In this document: piece by piece, positions 1 to 6,510 of the stretch
Layout of the letters: each line of letters starts with the position of its first letter
Position numbering within the stretch: the first letter of the stretch is position 1
DNA from: Candidatus Methylomirabilota bacterium
GTDB taxonomy: Bacteria; Methylomirabilota; Methylomirabilia; Methylomirabilales; 2-02-FULL-66-22
Direction of reading: 5' to 3'
DNA length: 21,749 nucleotides
NCBI GenBank assembly: GCA_016208645.1
Contig: JACQXP010000318.1
Span: 1-21,749 of the forward strand
Translations under genes and position numbers: made by a program
Notes under the pieces: model-generated
What the model was told of the DNA's origin: nothing
Databases searched by the model: none
What the model saw: the letters and a program-made list of their open reading frames with translations, nothing else

Positions 1-100
1 CCGACCGCCTTCACTGTGATCACACCAGGTCTGACTCGAATCCGGCGACAGACCTTCTAAGAAAGGCCCTACTAACCCACTTCGGGGTCTGGCATGCCCT

Positions 101-253
101 GTCCGAGAGCCAACTCTGCTGGAGATCATGACGGCGAGGGAGTGGCCGCACACCGGCGTGTCCAAGAGCGGCTGGTGGGACGTGCCGATCCCGACCTGCC
201 TGCCGAACAAGCGGAAGGACTACGAGAAGGGGCGCGCCGAAGAGAAACTCTAG
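101..253 (+). pseudogene. C-terminal remnant of a thiamine-diphosphate-dependent enzyme
   Basis: The frame ending at the TAG at 251-253 reads EPTLLEIMTAREW, then a tail with VSKSGWWDVPIP and a charged end (RKDYEKGRAEEKL). The 'PTLLEI.TA' strand followed by a WWD-containing tail resembles the extreme C-terminus of acetolactate-synthase-like ThDP enzymes. The frame is open only back to base 35, where a TGA at 32-34 closes it. The residues before about 101 do not look like the family, so no ThDP-binding domain can be attached. I read it as a decayed gene end rather than a 41-residue gene from the ATG at 128. The exact enzyme cannot be named. It could instead be a small unrelated ORF. Confidence 0.4.
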
Positions 254-285
254 GGCAATCGGGCGACTTGGCAATCTGGCAATCA
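254..285. repeat. 8-bp short tandem repeat, about four units
   Basis: Units beginning at 254, 262, 270 and 278 read GGCAATCG, GGCGACTT, GGCAATCT and GGCAATCA. The repeat starts directly after the stop of the ThDP-enzyme remnant. The rest of the gap up to tdh (286-458) shows no gene and no clear promoter hexamers; it holds only the tdh ribosome binding site AGGAGG at 445-450. Confidence 0.6.
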
Positions 286-458
286 TGCGATCCGGGCTTC
301 CCGGTTGCCCAGTTGCCGGATGGCCCTGATGCCCGCATTCCTGCTCCCCCCGGCCTCCGGCTCGCTCAGGGCCGACAGCAACATCCCATCGTTGGCACGC
401 GGGATCCTCGGGCAGCGGCCGCAGTTGCTGCGACGGGAACCCTCAGGAGGCCCACGGC

Positions 459-1493
459 ATGGCGACCATGCGGGCGATCGTGAAGGCGCGGCCGGAGCCG
501 GGGCTCTGGCTGGAGGAGGTTCCCATCCCGGAGCCGGGGATCAACGATGTCCTCATCCGGGTCCACAAGACGGCGATCTGCGGCACCGACGTCCACATCT
601 GCGCCTGGGACGACTGGGCGCGGCGGACGATCCAGACCCCGCTCGTGATCGGCCACGAGTTCGCGGGGACGGTGGCGGCCGTCGGGAGCAACGTGAAGAG
701 CTTCAAGCCCGGGGACGTGGTCAGCGGCGAGGGGCACATCGTCTGCGGGCTCTGCCGGAACTGCCTGGCCGGGCGGCGGCATCTCTGCGCCCATACGGCC
801 GGCGTGGGCGTGAACCGGCCGGGGGCCTTCGCCGAGTACCTCTGCATCCCCGCGGCCAACGTCTGGGGCGCGGCGCCCAGCATTCCCATGGAACTCCTCG
901 CCTACTTCGACCCCCTGGGCAACGCCACCCACACCGCCCTCTCCTTCGACCTCGTGGGCGAGGACATCCTGATCACCGGCGCCGGGCCGATCGGCTGCAT
1001 GGCCGCCGCCATCGCCCGCCACGTGGGGGCGCGCCACGTCGTCGTCACGGACCTCAACCCCTACCGGCTGGACCTCGCGAAGCGGCTGGGCGCCACGCGC
1101 GTCGTTGACGCCCGGCGCGAGAAGCTGCCGGACGTCCAGCGGGAGCTGGGGATGCTGGAGGGCTTCGATGTCGGGATGGAGATGTCTGGCAGCCCCGCGG
1201 CCTTCCGCGACATGCTGGCGAACATGGCCCACGGCGGGCGCATCGCCCTCCTCGGCATCCTTCCCGGCGAGGCCGCCATCAACTGGGACGATGTCATCTT
1301 CAAGGGCCTCATCATCAAGGGCATCTACGGGCGCGAGATGTACGAGACGTGGTACAAGATGACCACGATGCTGCAGAGCGGCCTGGACGTGAAGGCGGTC
1401 CTGACCCACCGCTTCCCCGTCGAGAGGTTCCAGGAGGCGTTCGACGTCATGCAGGCGGGGAACTGCGGGAAGGTGCTGCTGGAGTGGGTGTGA
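459..1493 (+). CDS. tdh: L-threonine 3-dehydrogenase
   Basis: Zinc-dependent medium-chain dehydrogenase that oxidises L-threonine to 2-amino-3-ketobutyrate with NAD+ in the cytosol. The 344-residue protein aligns by eye with E. coli Tdh along its length. It has the catalytic zinc site C41 (AICGTDVH) and H66/E67 (GHEF), structural-zinc cysteines C96, C99, C102 and C110, and the Rossmann motif GAGPIG at 174-179. Family-typical blocks are GVGVNRPGAFAEYL, ALSFDLVGED and IKGIYGREMYETWYKM. The start at 459 has AGGAGG eight bases upstream. The ATG at 468 corresponds to the E. coli first Met but is too far from that site. Kbl follows 90 bases downstream, the classic tdh-kbl pair in reversed order relative to E. 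coli, so the product is likely passed directly on. Confidence 0.96.
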   Translation: MATMRAIVKARPEPGLWLEEVPIPEPGINDVLIRVHKTAICGTDVHICAWDDWARRTIQTPLVIGHEFAGTVAAVGSNVKSFKPGDVVSGEGHIVCGLCRNCLAGRRHLCAHTAGVGVNRPGAFAEYLCIPAANVWGAAPSIPMELLAYFDPLGNATHTALSFDLVGEDILITGAGPIGCMAAAIARHVGARHVVVTDLNPYRLDLAKRLGATRVVDARREKLPDVQRELGMLEGFDVGMEMSGSPAAFRDMLANMAHGGRIALLGILPGEAAINWDDVIFKGLIIKGIYGREMYETWYKMTTMLQSGLDVKAVLTHRFPVERFQEAFDVMQAGNCGKVLLEWV

Positions 1494-1508
1494 CGGAACG
1501 GCGTGATA

Positions 1509-1547
1509 CCCGCCGGGGCAGTGAGGCGCTTTCAGCGCCCCGGCGGG
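1509..1547 (+). promoter_or_regulatory. Hairpin with a competing inner hairpin between tdh and kbl
   Basis: CCCGCCGGGGC (1509-1519) pairs perfectly with GCCCCGGCGGG (1537-1547). Inside it GGCGCT (1525-1530) pairs with AGCGCC (1534-1539). The two stems share bases 1537-1539, so they are partly exclusive. No U-run follows. It could tune kbl expression or stabilise mRNA ends; that role is inference. Confidence 0.45.
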
Positions 1548-1583
1548 GAGATGGCCGAGCGCCCGCTCGAATGGGGAGCCTCC

Positions 1584-2771
1584 ATGTTTGACCCGATGCG
1601 CGAGCACCTGGCCCGGCAGCTCGAGGAGATCCGCGCCGCCGGGCTGTCCAAGGACGAGCGGCTCATCGCCTCGCCGCAGGGCGCCCACATCGTCCTGGAG
1701 GACGGCCGGAAGGTCCTGAACCTGTGTGCGAACAACTACCTGGGCCTCTCCGGGCACCCCGAGCTGGTCGCGGCGGCGCAGGCGGCCCTCGCCCGCTGGG
1801 GCTATGGCCTCTCCTCCGTGCGCTTCATCTGCGGCACCCAGACGCTGCACAAGGATCTGGAGCGCCGCGTCGCTGACTTCCTCGGCGTGGAGGACGCCAT
1901 CCTGTACTCCTCGTGCTTCGACGCCAACGGCGGCCTCTTCGAGACGCTGCTCACGGAAGAGGACGCGGTCATCAGCGATGAACTGAACCATGCCAGCATC
2001 ATCGACGGGATCCGGCTCAGCAGGGCGCAGCGCTTCCGCTACAGGAACAACGACATGGCCGACCTCGAGGCCAAGCTCCGGGAGGCCGCGGGCGCGCGCT
2101 TCCGGCTCATCGCCACCGATGGGGTCTTCTCCATGGACGGCACCATCGCGAACCTGGCCGGGATCTGCAACCTGGCCGAGGCGCACCGGGCGCTGGTGAT
2201 GGTGGACGACTCGCACGCCGTCGGCTTTCTCGGCGCGACCGGGCGGGGGACGCACGAATACCGCGGCGTGATGGGGCGGGTGGACATCCTGACGGGGACC
2301 TTCGGCAAGGCCCTGGGAGGCGCCTCGGGCGGGTACACGGCGGGACGGAAGGAGATCATCGCCACCCTGCGGCAGCGCTCCCGCCCCTACCTCTTCTCGA
2401 ACAGCCTGGCCCCCGTCGTCGCCGCGACCTCCTTGGAGGCCCTGGAGCTGGTGGCGTCCCGGCCGGATTTGCGGGCGCGCCTCACCCGGAACACGCGCCG
2501 CTTCCGGGAGGGAATGCTGCGGAGCGGCTTCCGGATCACCCCCGGCGAGCATCCCATCATCCCCGTCATGTTGGGGGACGCGCACCGGGCGGGGCGTCTC
2601 TCCGAGCGGATGCTCGAGGAGGGCGTCTACGTGGTCGGCTTCTCGTACCCCGTCGTGCCGAAGGGCGCGGCGCGCGTGCGCGTCCAGATCTCGGCCGCCC
2701 TGGACGACGCCGACATCGACTTTGCCCTGGAGAAATTCAGGAAGGTGGGACGGGAGCTGGGGGTGATTTGA
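1584..2771 (+). CDS. kbl: Glycine C-acetyltransferase (2-amino-3-ketobutyrate CoA ligase)
   Basis: PLP enzyme of the alpha-oxoamine synthase family. It cleaves 2-amino-3-ketobutyrate with CoA to glycine and acetyl-CoA, completing threonine degradation after Tdh. The product has 395 residues, against about 398 in E. coli. Visible motifs are CANNYLGLSGHPE near residue 50, SVRFICGTQ near 80, DELNHASIIDGIRLS near 135, VMVDDSHAVGFLG near 210, and the PLP-lysine motif TGTFGKALGGASGG with K242. The start at 1584 is preferred because GGGGAG lies six bases upstream and the protein then begins at the family's usual position. Earlier in-frame starts at 1503 and 1551 would place the intergenic hairpin inside the coding region. 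Probably co-transcribed with tdh. Confidence 0.96.
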   Translation: MFDPMREHLARQLEEIRAAGLSKDERLIASPQGAHIVLEDGRKVLNLCANNYLGLSGHPELVAAAQAALARWGYGLSSVRFICGTQTLHKDLERRVADFLGVEDAILYSSCFDANGGLFETLLTEEDAVISDELNHASIIDGIRLSRAQRFRYRNNDMADLEAKLREAAGARFRLIATDGVFSMDGTIANLAGICNLAEAHRALVMVDDSHAVGFLGATGRGTHEYRGVMGRVDILTGTFGKALGGASGGYTAGRKEIIATLRQRSRPYLFSNSLAPVVAATSLEALELVASRPDLRARLTRNTRRFREGMLRSGFRITPGEHPIIPVMLGDAHRAGRLSERMLEEGVYVVGFSYPVVPKGAARVRVQISAALDDADIDFALEKFRKVGRELGVI

Positions 2772-2808
2772 GATTCCAATTAACCAGCCAGGCGCGAGAA
2801 GGCAGGGT

Positions 2809-2832
2809 GCCGGCCCGATGGCAGGGGCCGGC
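2809..2832. terminator. Convergent hairpin between kbl and the iolO-like gene
   Basis: GCCGGCCC (2809-2816) and GGGCCGGC (2825-2832) form a perfect 8-bp stem with an 8-base loop. It abuts the stop codon of the minus-strand gene and lies 38 bases past the kbl stop, so it may serve both converging transcripts. It lacks a clear U-tract. Confidence 0.4.
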
Positions 2833-3666
2833 TCAGGACCGGGGCGGCCGGCTTTCCTTCCGGGCCAGGAGCAGGCCGAGGTGCTGCATCGCCACCTCCA
2901 CGTCTGCCGCGAAGCTCGTCCGCACATTCCCCTCGATGGCCAGCTTGCCTTGGTAGCCTAGCCCGTCCAGCATCGCGATGATCCCGGCGAAATCGAGGGC
3001 CCCGAAGCCGGGGAAGTGCCGGGTGTTGTCCGAGAGGTGGAGGGAGCTGAAACAGGCCCGGTGGGTGCGGAGGGCCTGCTCCATGTTCGCCTCCTCGATG
3101 TTCATGTGGAAAGTGTCCGGGAGGATCTGCACGAAGGGGCTGTTGGCGCGGCGGGCAATGTCCCAGGTATCGGCCAGGCTGTGACCGACCGGCGACTCGT
3201 ACCGGTTCACCGCCTCGATGAGCAGCGGGGTCTTGAGCCGGTCGGCGGCCGGCCCCAATTCCAGCACGGCAGCGGCAAGCCGCTCCCGTGCCGCCGGCCC
3301 GGCCTCCTGCGGGACGCCCTTAAGGTAACCGGCGATCACACCCGCTCCGAACTCGGCCGCGAACTCCAGGAAGCGCACGGTGCGGCGGATCGCTTCCCTG
3401 CAGCGCGCCTCATCCGCCGTCGCCAGCGAGAGCTGATAGGTCTTGGCCGTGAGGCCGGACGCGAACATGGAGAGAACCAAACCGAAGTCTGCGAGGTAGG
3501 CCTTGAGGCGGGCAGGCTCCACGGTCTCCGGATCCCGGATGTTCAGCTCCACCCCGTCGAACCCGAGCCGTTTGAGCGTCTCGAGGTTCCGGCGGAACTC
3601 CGCATCCTCCGTGTAGTCTTCCGGCAGCCGCGTCTGGATGGCCAAGAAGTACCGGTATTGTCCCAT
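2833..3666 (-). CDS. iolO: Sugar isomerase/epimerase, IolO-like (5-keto-L-gluconate epimerase)
   Basis: AP-endonuclease-2/xylose-isomerase-like TIM barrel of 277 residues. It resembles, as recalled, T. maritima IolO (TM0416), which converts 5-keto-L-gluconate to D-tagaturonate. Shared landmarks are GVELNIRDPETV near residue 38, QLSLATADEA near 78, LLIEAVNRYES near 148, ILPDTFHMNIEEANM near 181, SLHLSDNTRHFPGFG near 208 and LAIEGN near 242. Expected metal ligands are E151, D184, H210 and E245. It is third in the minus-strand unit after the IolM- and IolN-like genes, 185 bases past the latter, with a strong hairpin in between. No Shine-Dalgarno is evident before the ATG at 3666. Related barrels act on other ketoses, so the substrate rests mainly on neighbours. 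Confidence 0.75.
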   Translation of the reverse strand: MGQYRYFLAIQTRLPEDYTEDAEFRRNLETLKRLGFDGVELNIRDPETVEPARLKAYLADFGLVLSMFASGLTAKTYQLSLATADEARCREAIRRTVRFLEFAAEFGAGVIAGYLKGVPQEAGPAARERLAAAVLELGPAADRLKTPLLIEAVNRYESPVGHSLADTWDIARRANSPFVQILPDTFHMNIEEANMEQALRTHRACFSSLHLSDNTRHFPGFGALDFAGIIAMLDGLGYQGKLAIEGNVRTSFAADVEVAMQHLGLLLARKESRPPRS

Positions 3667-3713
3667 GGGCGCACTTCGCAGAACGGGGGGGTGCCGATTG
3701 AAAATGAAAACCT

Positions 3714-3785
3714 GACAACCGACAACCGGTCAGTGACCCAAGCCCCTGCAGCGGTTGTTCATTGTCGGTTTCCCATTGTCCGTTT
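3714..3785. repeat. Heptad-spaced degenerate repeats in an intergenic gap
   Basis: GACAACC occurs twice in tandem (3714-3720, 3721-3727). CATTGTCGGTTT (3760-3771) recurs as CATTGTCCGTTT at 3774-3785, a 14-base step (two heptads). AACCGACAA (3717-3725) and TTGTCGGTT (3762-3770) are inverted copies, so the segment could also fold. No gene is seen here. Confidence 0.5.
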
Positions 3786-3810
3786 GAAATTGCTGAGGCG
3801 CTCCGAACGG

Positions 3811-3844
3811 CCAAGGGCCGGGACGTGAAGGTCCCGGCCCTTGG
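3811..3844 (-). terminator. Strong hairpin directly after the iolN-like gene
   Basis: CCAAGGGCCGGGAC (3811-3824) pairs perfectly with GTCCCGGCCCTTGG (3831-3844), a 14-bp stem with a 6-base loop. GAGGCGC (3795-3801) and GCGCCTC (3847-3853) can extend it; the latter overlaps the iolN stop codon. There is no U-run, so it may terminate weakly or protect the upstream mRNA 3' end. Confidence 0.55.
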
Positions 3845-3851
3845 CGGCGCC

Positions 3852-4820
3852 TCAGAAGGGCCAGTGCAGGCTGTAGATGCTCCGCCCACCGGGTGCAAAG
3901 GGCCCCTTGATGACCGCCTCGATCTCTTCTTTGGGGCGGGCCGTGACCTCCTCGGTGGGCGGGAGCGTCCCGGGCGGGAAGGTTTTCTTGATGTCGTCGT
4001 GCAGCTTGACCATGTAATCCAGCAGGGCCATGACCCCGGGGAGGGCCTTCTCGGCCTTGGCCGCGCTGGCCTTGCCCACCACCCCTTCCTTGTAGGCGGC
4101 GATCTCCATGGGGCCGCAGCCCACCTGGCCGTACCAGGCGATGGGGCGATGCAGGAGGTTCCCCGCCTTGTCAATGTGGCCCTCGGGGAGGAACCCGTAG
4201 GGCTTCGTATCCACCACGTCCTCCATGTGCATGTACTCGGGGAACAGCGCCAACGACCACGAGGTCTCCACCTCGTCGGCATGGATGAAGGGCGTCTCGT
4301 AGGGGCCGCCATCCTTGATGGATTTGAAGTGATCCTGGATGGCGTGGTACCAGTTCAGGTTGATGAAGATGCCCGGGACCTGGAAGGTCTTGGCGAACTG
4401 GTGGATCGCCGTCGGGATGACGTACTCCTGCCCGTGACCGTTGAGCAGGATCTGCTTTCGGAAGCCCATGTTCCACAGGCCCACCATGATCGCCTTGAGC
4501 TGGCCGATGAAGTAGTCCTCGGGCACGATGATCGTCCCCGGCATGCCCACGTGGTGGTACGGGTGCGACCCGTACCAGACCGGCTGGGCCACGGTGCAGC
4601 CGGTCCGCTGGGCCACCGCCTCGGCCATACGGGTTACCAGGAAGGTATCCTCACCCAGACAGGCGTGGGGCCCGTGCGCCTCGGTGGAGCCCACCGGGAC
4701 GATGATGATGTCGTTTTCTTTGAGGCGCTCTTCGACCTGCTTCCAGGTCATATTCTGGAGATAGATGCCCGAGGCCTTGTCCAGATGGCCTCCCGCCGGC
4801 GGAATCGTCCAGTCGCCCAT
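3852..4820 (-). CDS. iolN: Creatininase-family hydrolase, IolN-like (3-dehydro-scyllo-inosose hydrolase)
   Basis: Creatininase-family metal hydrolase of 322 residues. Metal-binding blocks are visible: PVGSTEAHGPH near residue 42 (E47, H49), GEDTFL with D58, LLNGHGQE near 125 (H129), and HADEVETS at 180-187. It resembles T. maritima IolN (TM0413), which hydrolyses the diketo-inositol ring to 5-keto-L-gluconate. The position right after an IolM-like dehydrogenase supports this. The ATG at 4820 is chosen because AGGAGG lies eight bases upstream; an earlier TTG at 4844 overlaps that site. The 76-base gap to iolM contains a hairpin. Creatinine amidohydrolase is a less likely alternative, since no creatine genes are nearby. 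The activity is inferred from family and context. Confidence 0.8.
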   Translation of the reverse strand: MGDWTIPPAGGHLDKASGIYLQNMTWKQVEERLKENDIIIVPVGSTEAHGPHACLGEDTFLVTRMAEAVAQRTGCTVAQPVWYGSHPYHHVGMPGTIIVPEDYFIGQLKAIMVGLWNMGFRKQILLNGHGQEYVIPTAIHQFAKTFQVPGIFINLNWYHAIQDHFKSIKDGGPYETPFIHADEVETSWSLALFPEYMHMEDVVDTKPYGFLPEGHIDKAGNLLHRPIAWYGQVGCGPMEIAAYKEGVVGKASAAKAEKALPGVMALLDYMVKLHDDIKKTFPPGTLPPTEEVTARPKEEIEAVIKGPFAPGGRSIYSLHWPF

Positions 4821-4849
4821 GTGACTCGCCTCCTCTTCTCGCAATGCAA

Positions 4850-4888
4850 GGCCCCTCCCCCCGATCCGCGAAGACCGGAGGAGGGGCC
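4850..4888 (-). terminator. Hairpin between the iolM- and iolN-like genes
   Basis: GGCCCCTCC (4850-4858) pairs with GGAGGGGCC (4880-4888) with a 21-base loop. Inside an otherwise continuous minus-strand unit this could be an attenuator or processing site rather than a full terminator. Confidence 0.35.
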
Positions 4889-4896
4889 GCCCATCG

Positions 4897-6069
4897 TCAG
4901 CTCGGCTTCACCATTATTTTCCCGTCGGTCCGGTTGCCCGATCGCTGGATGGCATCCACCGCCTGCTCCAGGGTATAGCGGGCCGTGATCATCTTCCGAT
5001 TATCAATGGCGCCGCTGGCCATCAGCCGGATCACGTTGGGGAAGATCTCGTCGCCGGAGTGGCCCTGGGACCCGAAGAACTGCGAGCGGCGGACCTGGAA
5101 GGCCTCCAGGTACATGGGGACGCGCTCGGCCGCGCGGCCGACCTGGACGATCTTCCCATTGATCGCCAGCGACTTCTCCATCTCGGGCACCGTGAGGGCC
5201 GGGGCACCCGCCGCCTCGAACTGGAACTCCGCCCCTTCCCCGTGGGTGAGGTCCATCACTAGCTGGGCGGGCGGGGTCCCCTGCTTGACCAGGGCCACGG
5301 GATCGAAGACGTGATCGGCGCCCATGAGGGTGCAGAGCTTGCGCCGCTCTTCCACCGTTTCGAAGGCGATCACCTTGGCCGCGCCGGCCGCTTTCAGCAG
5401 GGCGATGGCCGTGAGCCCGATGGGCCCGCCGCCATACACCGTCGCGTAGGCCCCCGGCTTGAAGCCGCCCGCCCGGATGAAGATGGCATTGTAGGAGACC
5501 GACGTCGGCTCCACGGTGGCGCCCAGCTCGTACACCGTTTGGGGATCCGGGTAACGCTCCAGGAGGGCGTCCAGCTTCCAGCAGTACTTGCCGCCGATGG
5601 CGAGGTATTCGGCGAAGGCCCCGTTGATGGTGAACCCGATCTCCTCCAGGTTGGCGCAGTGGTTGAAGAATCCAGCGCGGCACGGCTTGCACTCGCCGCA
5701 CCAGATCATCTCCTCGGCCGTGACCATGTCGCCCTCTCTCAGGTCGCGGACCTCGCTCCCCACCTCCTGCACCACGCCAGAGAACTCGTGCCCCGTGATG
5801 CACGGAAACTTCGTCAGGCCCGGATACATCACGTAGCCCTGGGAGTCGGTCTCGTAGAAGTGAATGTCCGACCCGCAGACCCCGCAGGCCTTCACCTTGA
5901 GCAGCACCTCCTTGGGTCCGATCTTGGGGGCCGGGACCTCCCGCACCGCCAGATTGGGCGACTTCCAGATGCTGTTGCCGGTGATGGCCTTGCCCGTCCG
6001 CTTCTCGAAGTCGCTGACGATGTACCCAGGCTTGGGTTCCCACTTGGCCTCGAGCATGAGTCCCCGCAT
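4897..6069 (-). CDS. iolM: Zinc-dependent dehydrogenase, IolM-like (scyllo-inosose 3-dehydrogenase)
   Basis: Medium-chain zinc dehydrogenase of 390 residues. Catalytic zinc ligands are C65 (ACGVCGSDIH) and H94/E95 (GHEFSG). Structural-zinc cysteines are C124, C127, C130 and C138, and the nucleotide loop is GGGPIG at 213-218. The unusual N-terminus (EAKWEPKPGY, then KRTGKAITGNSIW) and the blocks MYPGLTKFP, EPTSVSYNAIFIRAGG and FQVRRSQFFGSQGHSG match my recollection of T. maritima IolM (TM0412). That enzyme oxidises scyllo-inosose to 3-dehydro-scyllo-inosose with NAD+. It is first gene of the minus-strand unit with IolN- and IolO-like genes. The start at 6069 has a near-perfect AAGGAGGTG five bases upstream; an upstream ATG at 6156 has no such site. 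Another polyol specificity remains possible. Confidence 0.82.
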   Translation of the reverse strand: MRGLMLEAKWEPKPGYIVSDFEKRTGKAITGNSIWKSPNLAVREVPAPKIGPKEVLLKVKACGVCGSDIHFYETDSQGYVMYPGLTKFPCITGHEFSGVVQEVGSEVRDLREGDMVTAEEMIWCGECKPCRAGFFNHCANLEEIGFTINGAFAEYLAIGGKYCWKLDALLERYPDPQTVYELGATVEPTSVSYNAIFIRAGGFKPGAYATVYGGGPIGLTAIALLKAAGAAKVIAFETVEERRKLCTLMGADHVFDPVALVKQGTPPAQLVMDLTHGEGAEFQFEAAGAPALTVPEMEKSLAINGKIVQVGRAAERVPMYLEAFQVRRSQFFGSQGHSGDEIFPNVIRLMASGAIDNRKMITARYTLEQAVDAIQRSGNRTDGKIMVKPS

Positions 6070-6180
6070 GTGGCACCTCCTTGCCCCGTCGCCATTACTG
6101 GGCCATACGGCGATGATTGCGGACCATTCCGCTCCTTTCAGAGGGGATGCCTCCAAGACCTACGGTCCTTTCCCTGCGCA

Positions 6181-6211
6181 TAATCTGGTTGCGAGGAGCG
6201 ATCCCTGTCAA
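6181..6211 (-). promoter_or_regulatory. Candidate sigma-70 promoter for the iolM-N-O unit
   Basis: On the minus strand a perfect TTGACA (6211-6206) is followed after 19 bases by AGATTA (6186-6181). The -35 is ideal, but the spacing is two bases long and the -10 is weak. The start of iolM lies about 110 bases downstream. Confidence 0.3.
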
Positions 6212-6253
6212 GGAGGTTTTGCGCAGTCAGGCACTTTGTGTTGGCCAGGTGAC

Positions 6254-6265
6254 GTTAACGCTAAC
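6254..6265. promoter_or_regulatory. LacI-family-like operator palindrome
   Basis: GTTAACGCTAAC is symmetric at 10 of 12 positions (GTTARC|GYTAAC) around a central CG, the layout typical of LacI/GalR-family operators in sugar loci. It lies between the divergent iolM- and iolE-like genes, about 43 bases upstream of the minus-strand TTGACA. No regulator gene is in the window. Confidence 0.4.
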
Positions 6266-6510
6266 AACCCCAGACGGGATGGGCGGCGATGACAGGCCGG
6301 GGCGTGGGCGGAGCCGGGCGTGCTGGCCCGGGCTGCGGGCATCCCACAAGGGGCAGGGAAGCCTTGCGCCACCCCGGTTGCTCGGCTACCCTATGACGCC
6401 CTTGCCGTTGGCGCTGGAGGAGAGACAGCCCTCCTTCGCTGGAGATGCCGACCTCGAGATCCAGCAGAGCCAGCGGCGAGCGGCGGAGGAATTCTGGGGG
6501 AGGGGGCAGT

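Larger units (their letters stand above)
6070..6510. other. Divergent intergenic control region (441 bases)
   Basis: This gap separates the minus-strand IolM-N-O unit from the plus-strand IolE-like/transketolase unit, so both promoters should lie here. It holds a TTGACA-containing candidate promoter facing iolM (6181-6211), a CG-centred palindrome (6254-6265), and the ribosome binding site of the IolE-like gene (GGGAGGGGG, about 6499-6507). A good AAGGAGG at 6210-6216 has no convincing reading frame after it. I see nothing else recognisable in 6270-6490. Confidence 0.5.

Noticed and set aside
366..2927. An 853-codon open frame on the minus strand opposite tdh and kbl.
   Set aside because: It is antisense to two unmistakable genes, has Arg/Gly/Pro-rich composition typical of GC-rich shadow frames, and resembles no family.
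3852..4820. Creatinine amidohydrolase as the function of the creatininase-family gene.
   Set aside because: No creatine or sarcosine genes are nearby. The neighbours and motif pattern fit the IolN branch better.
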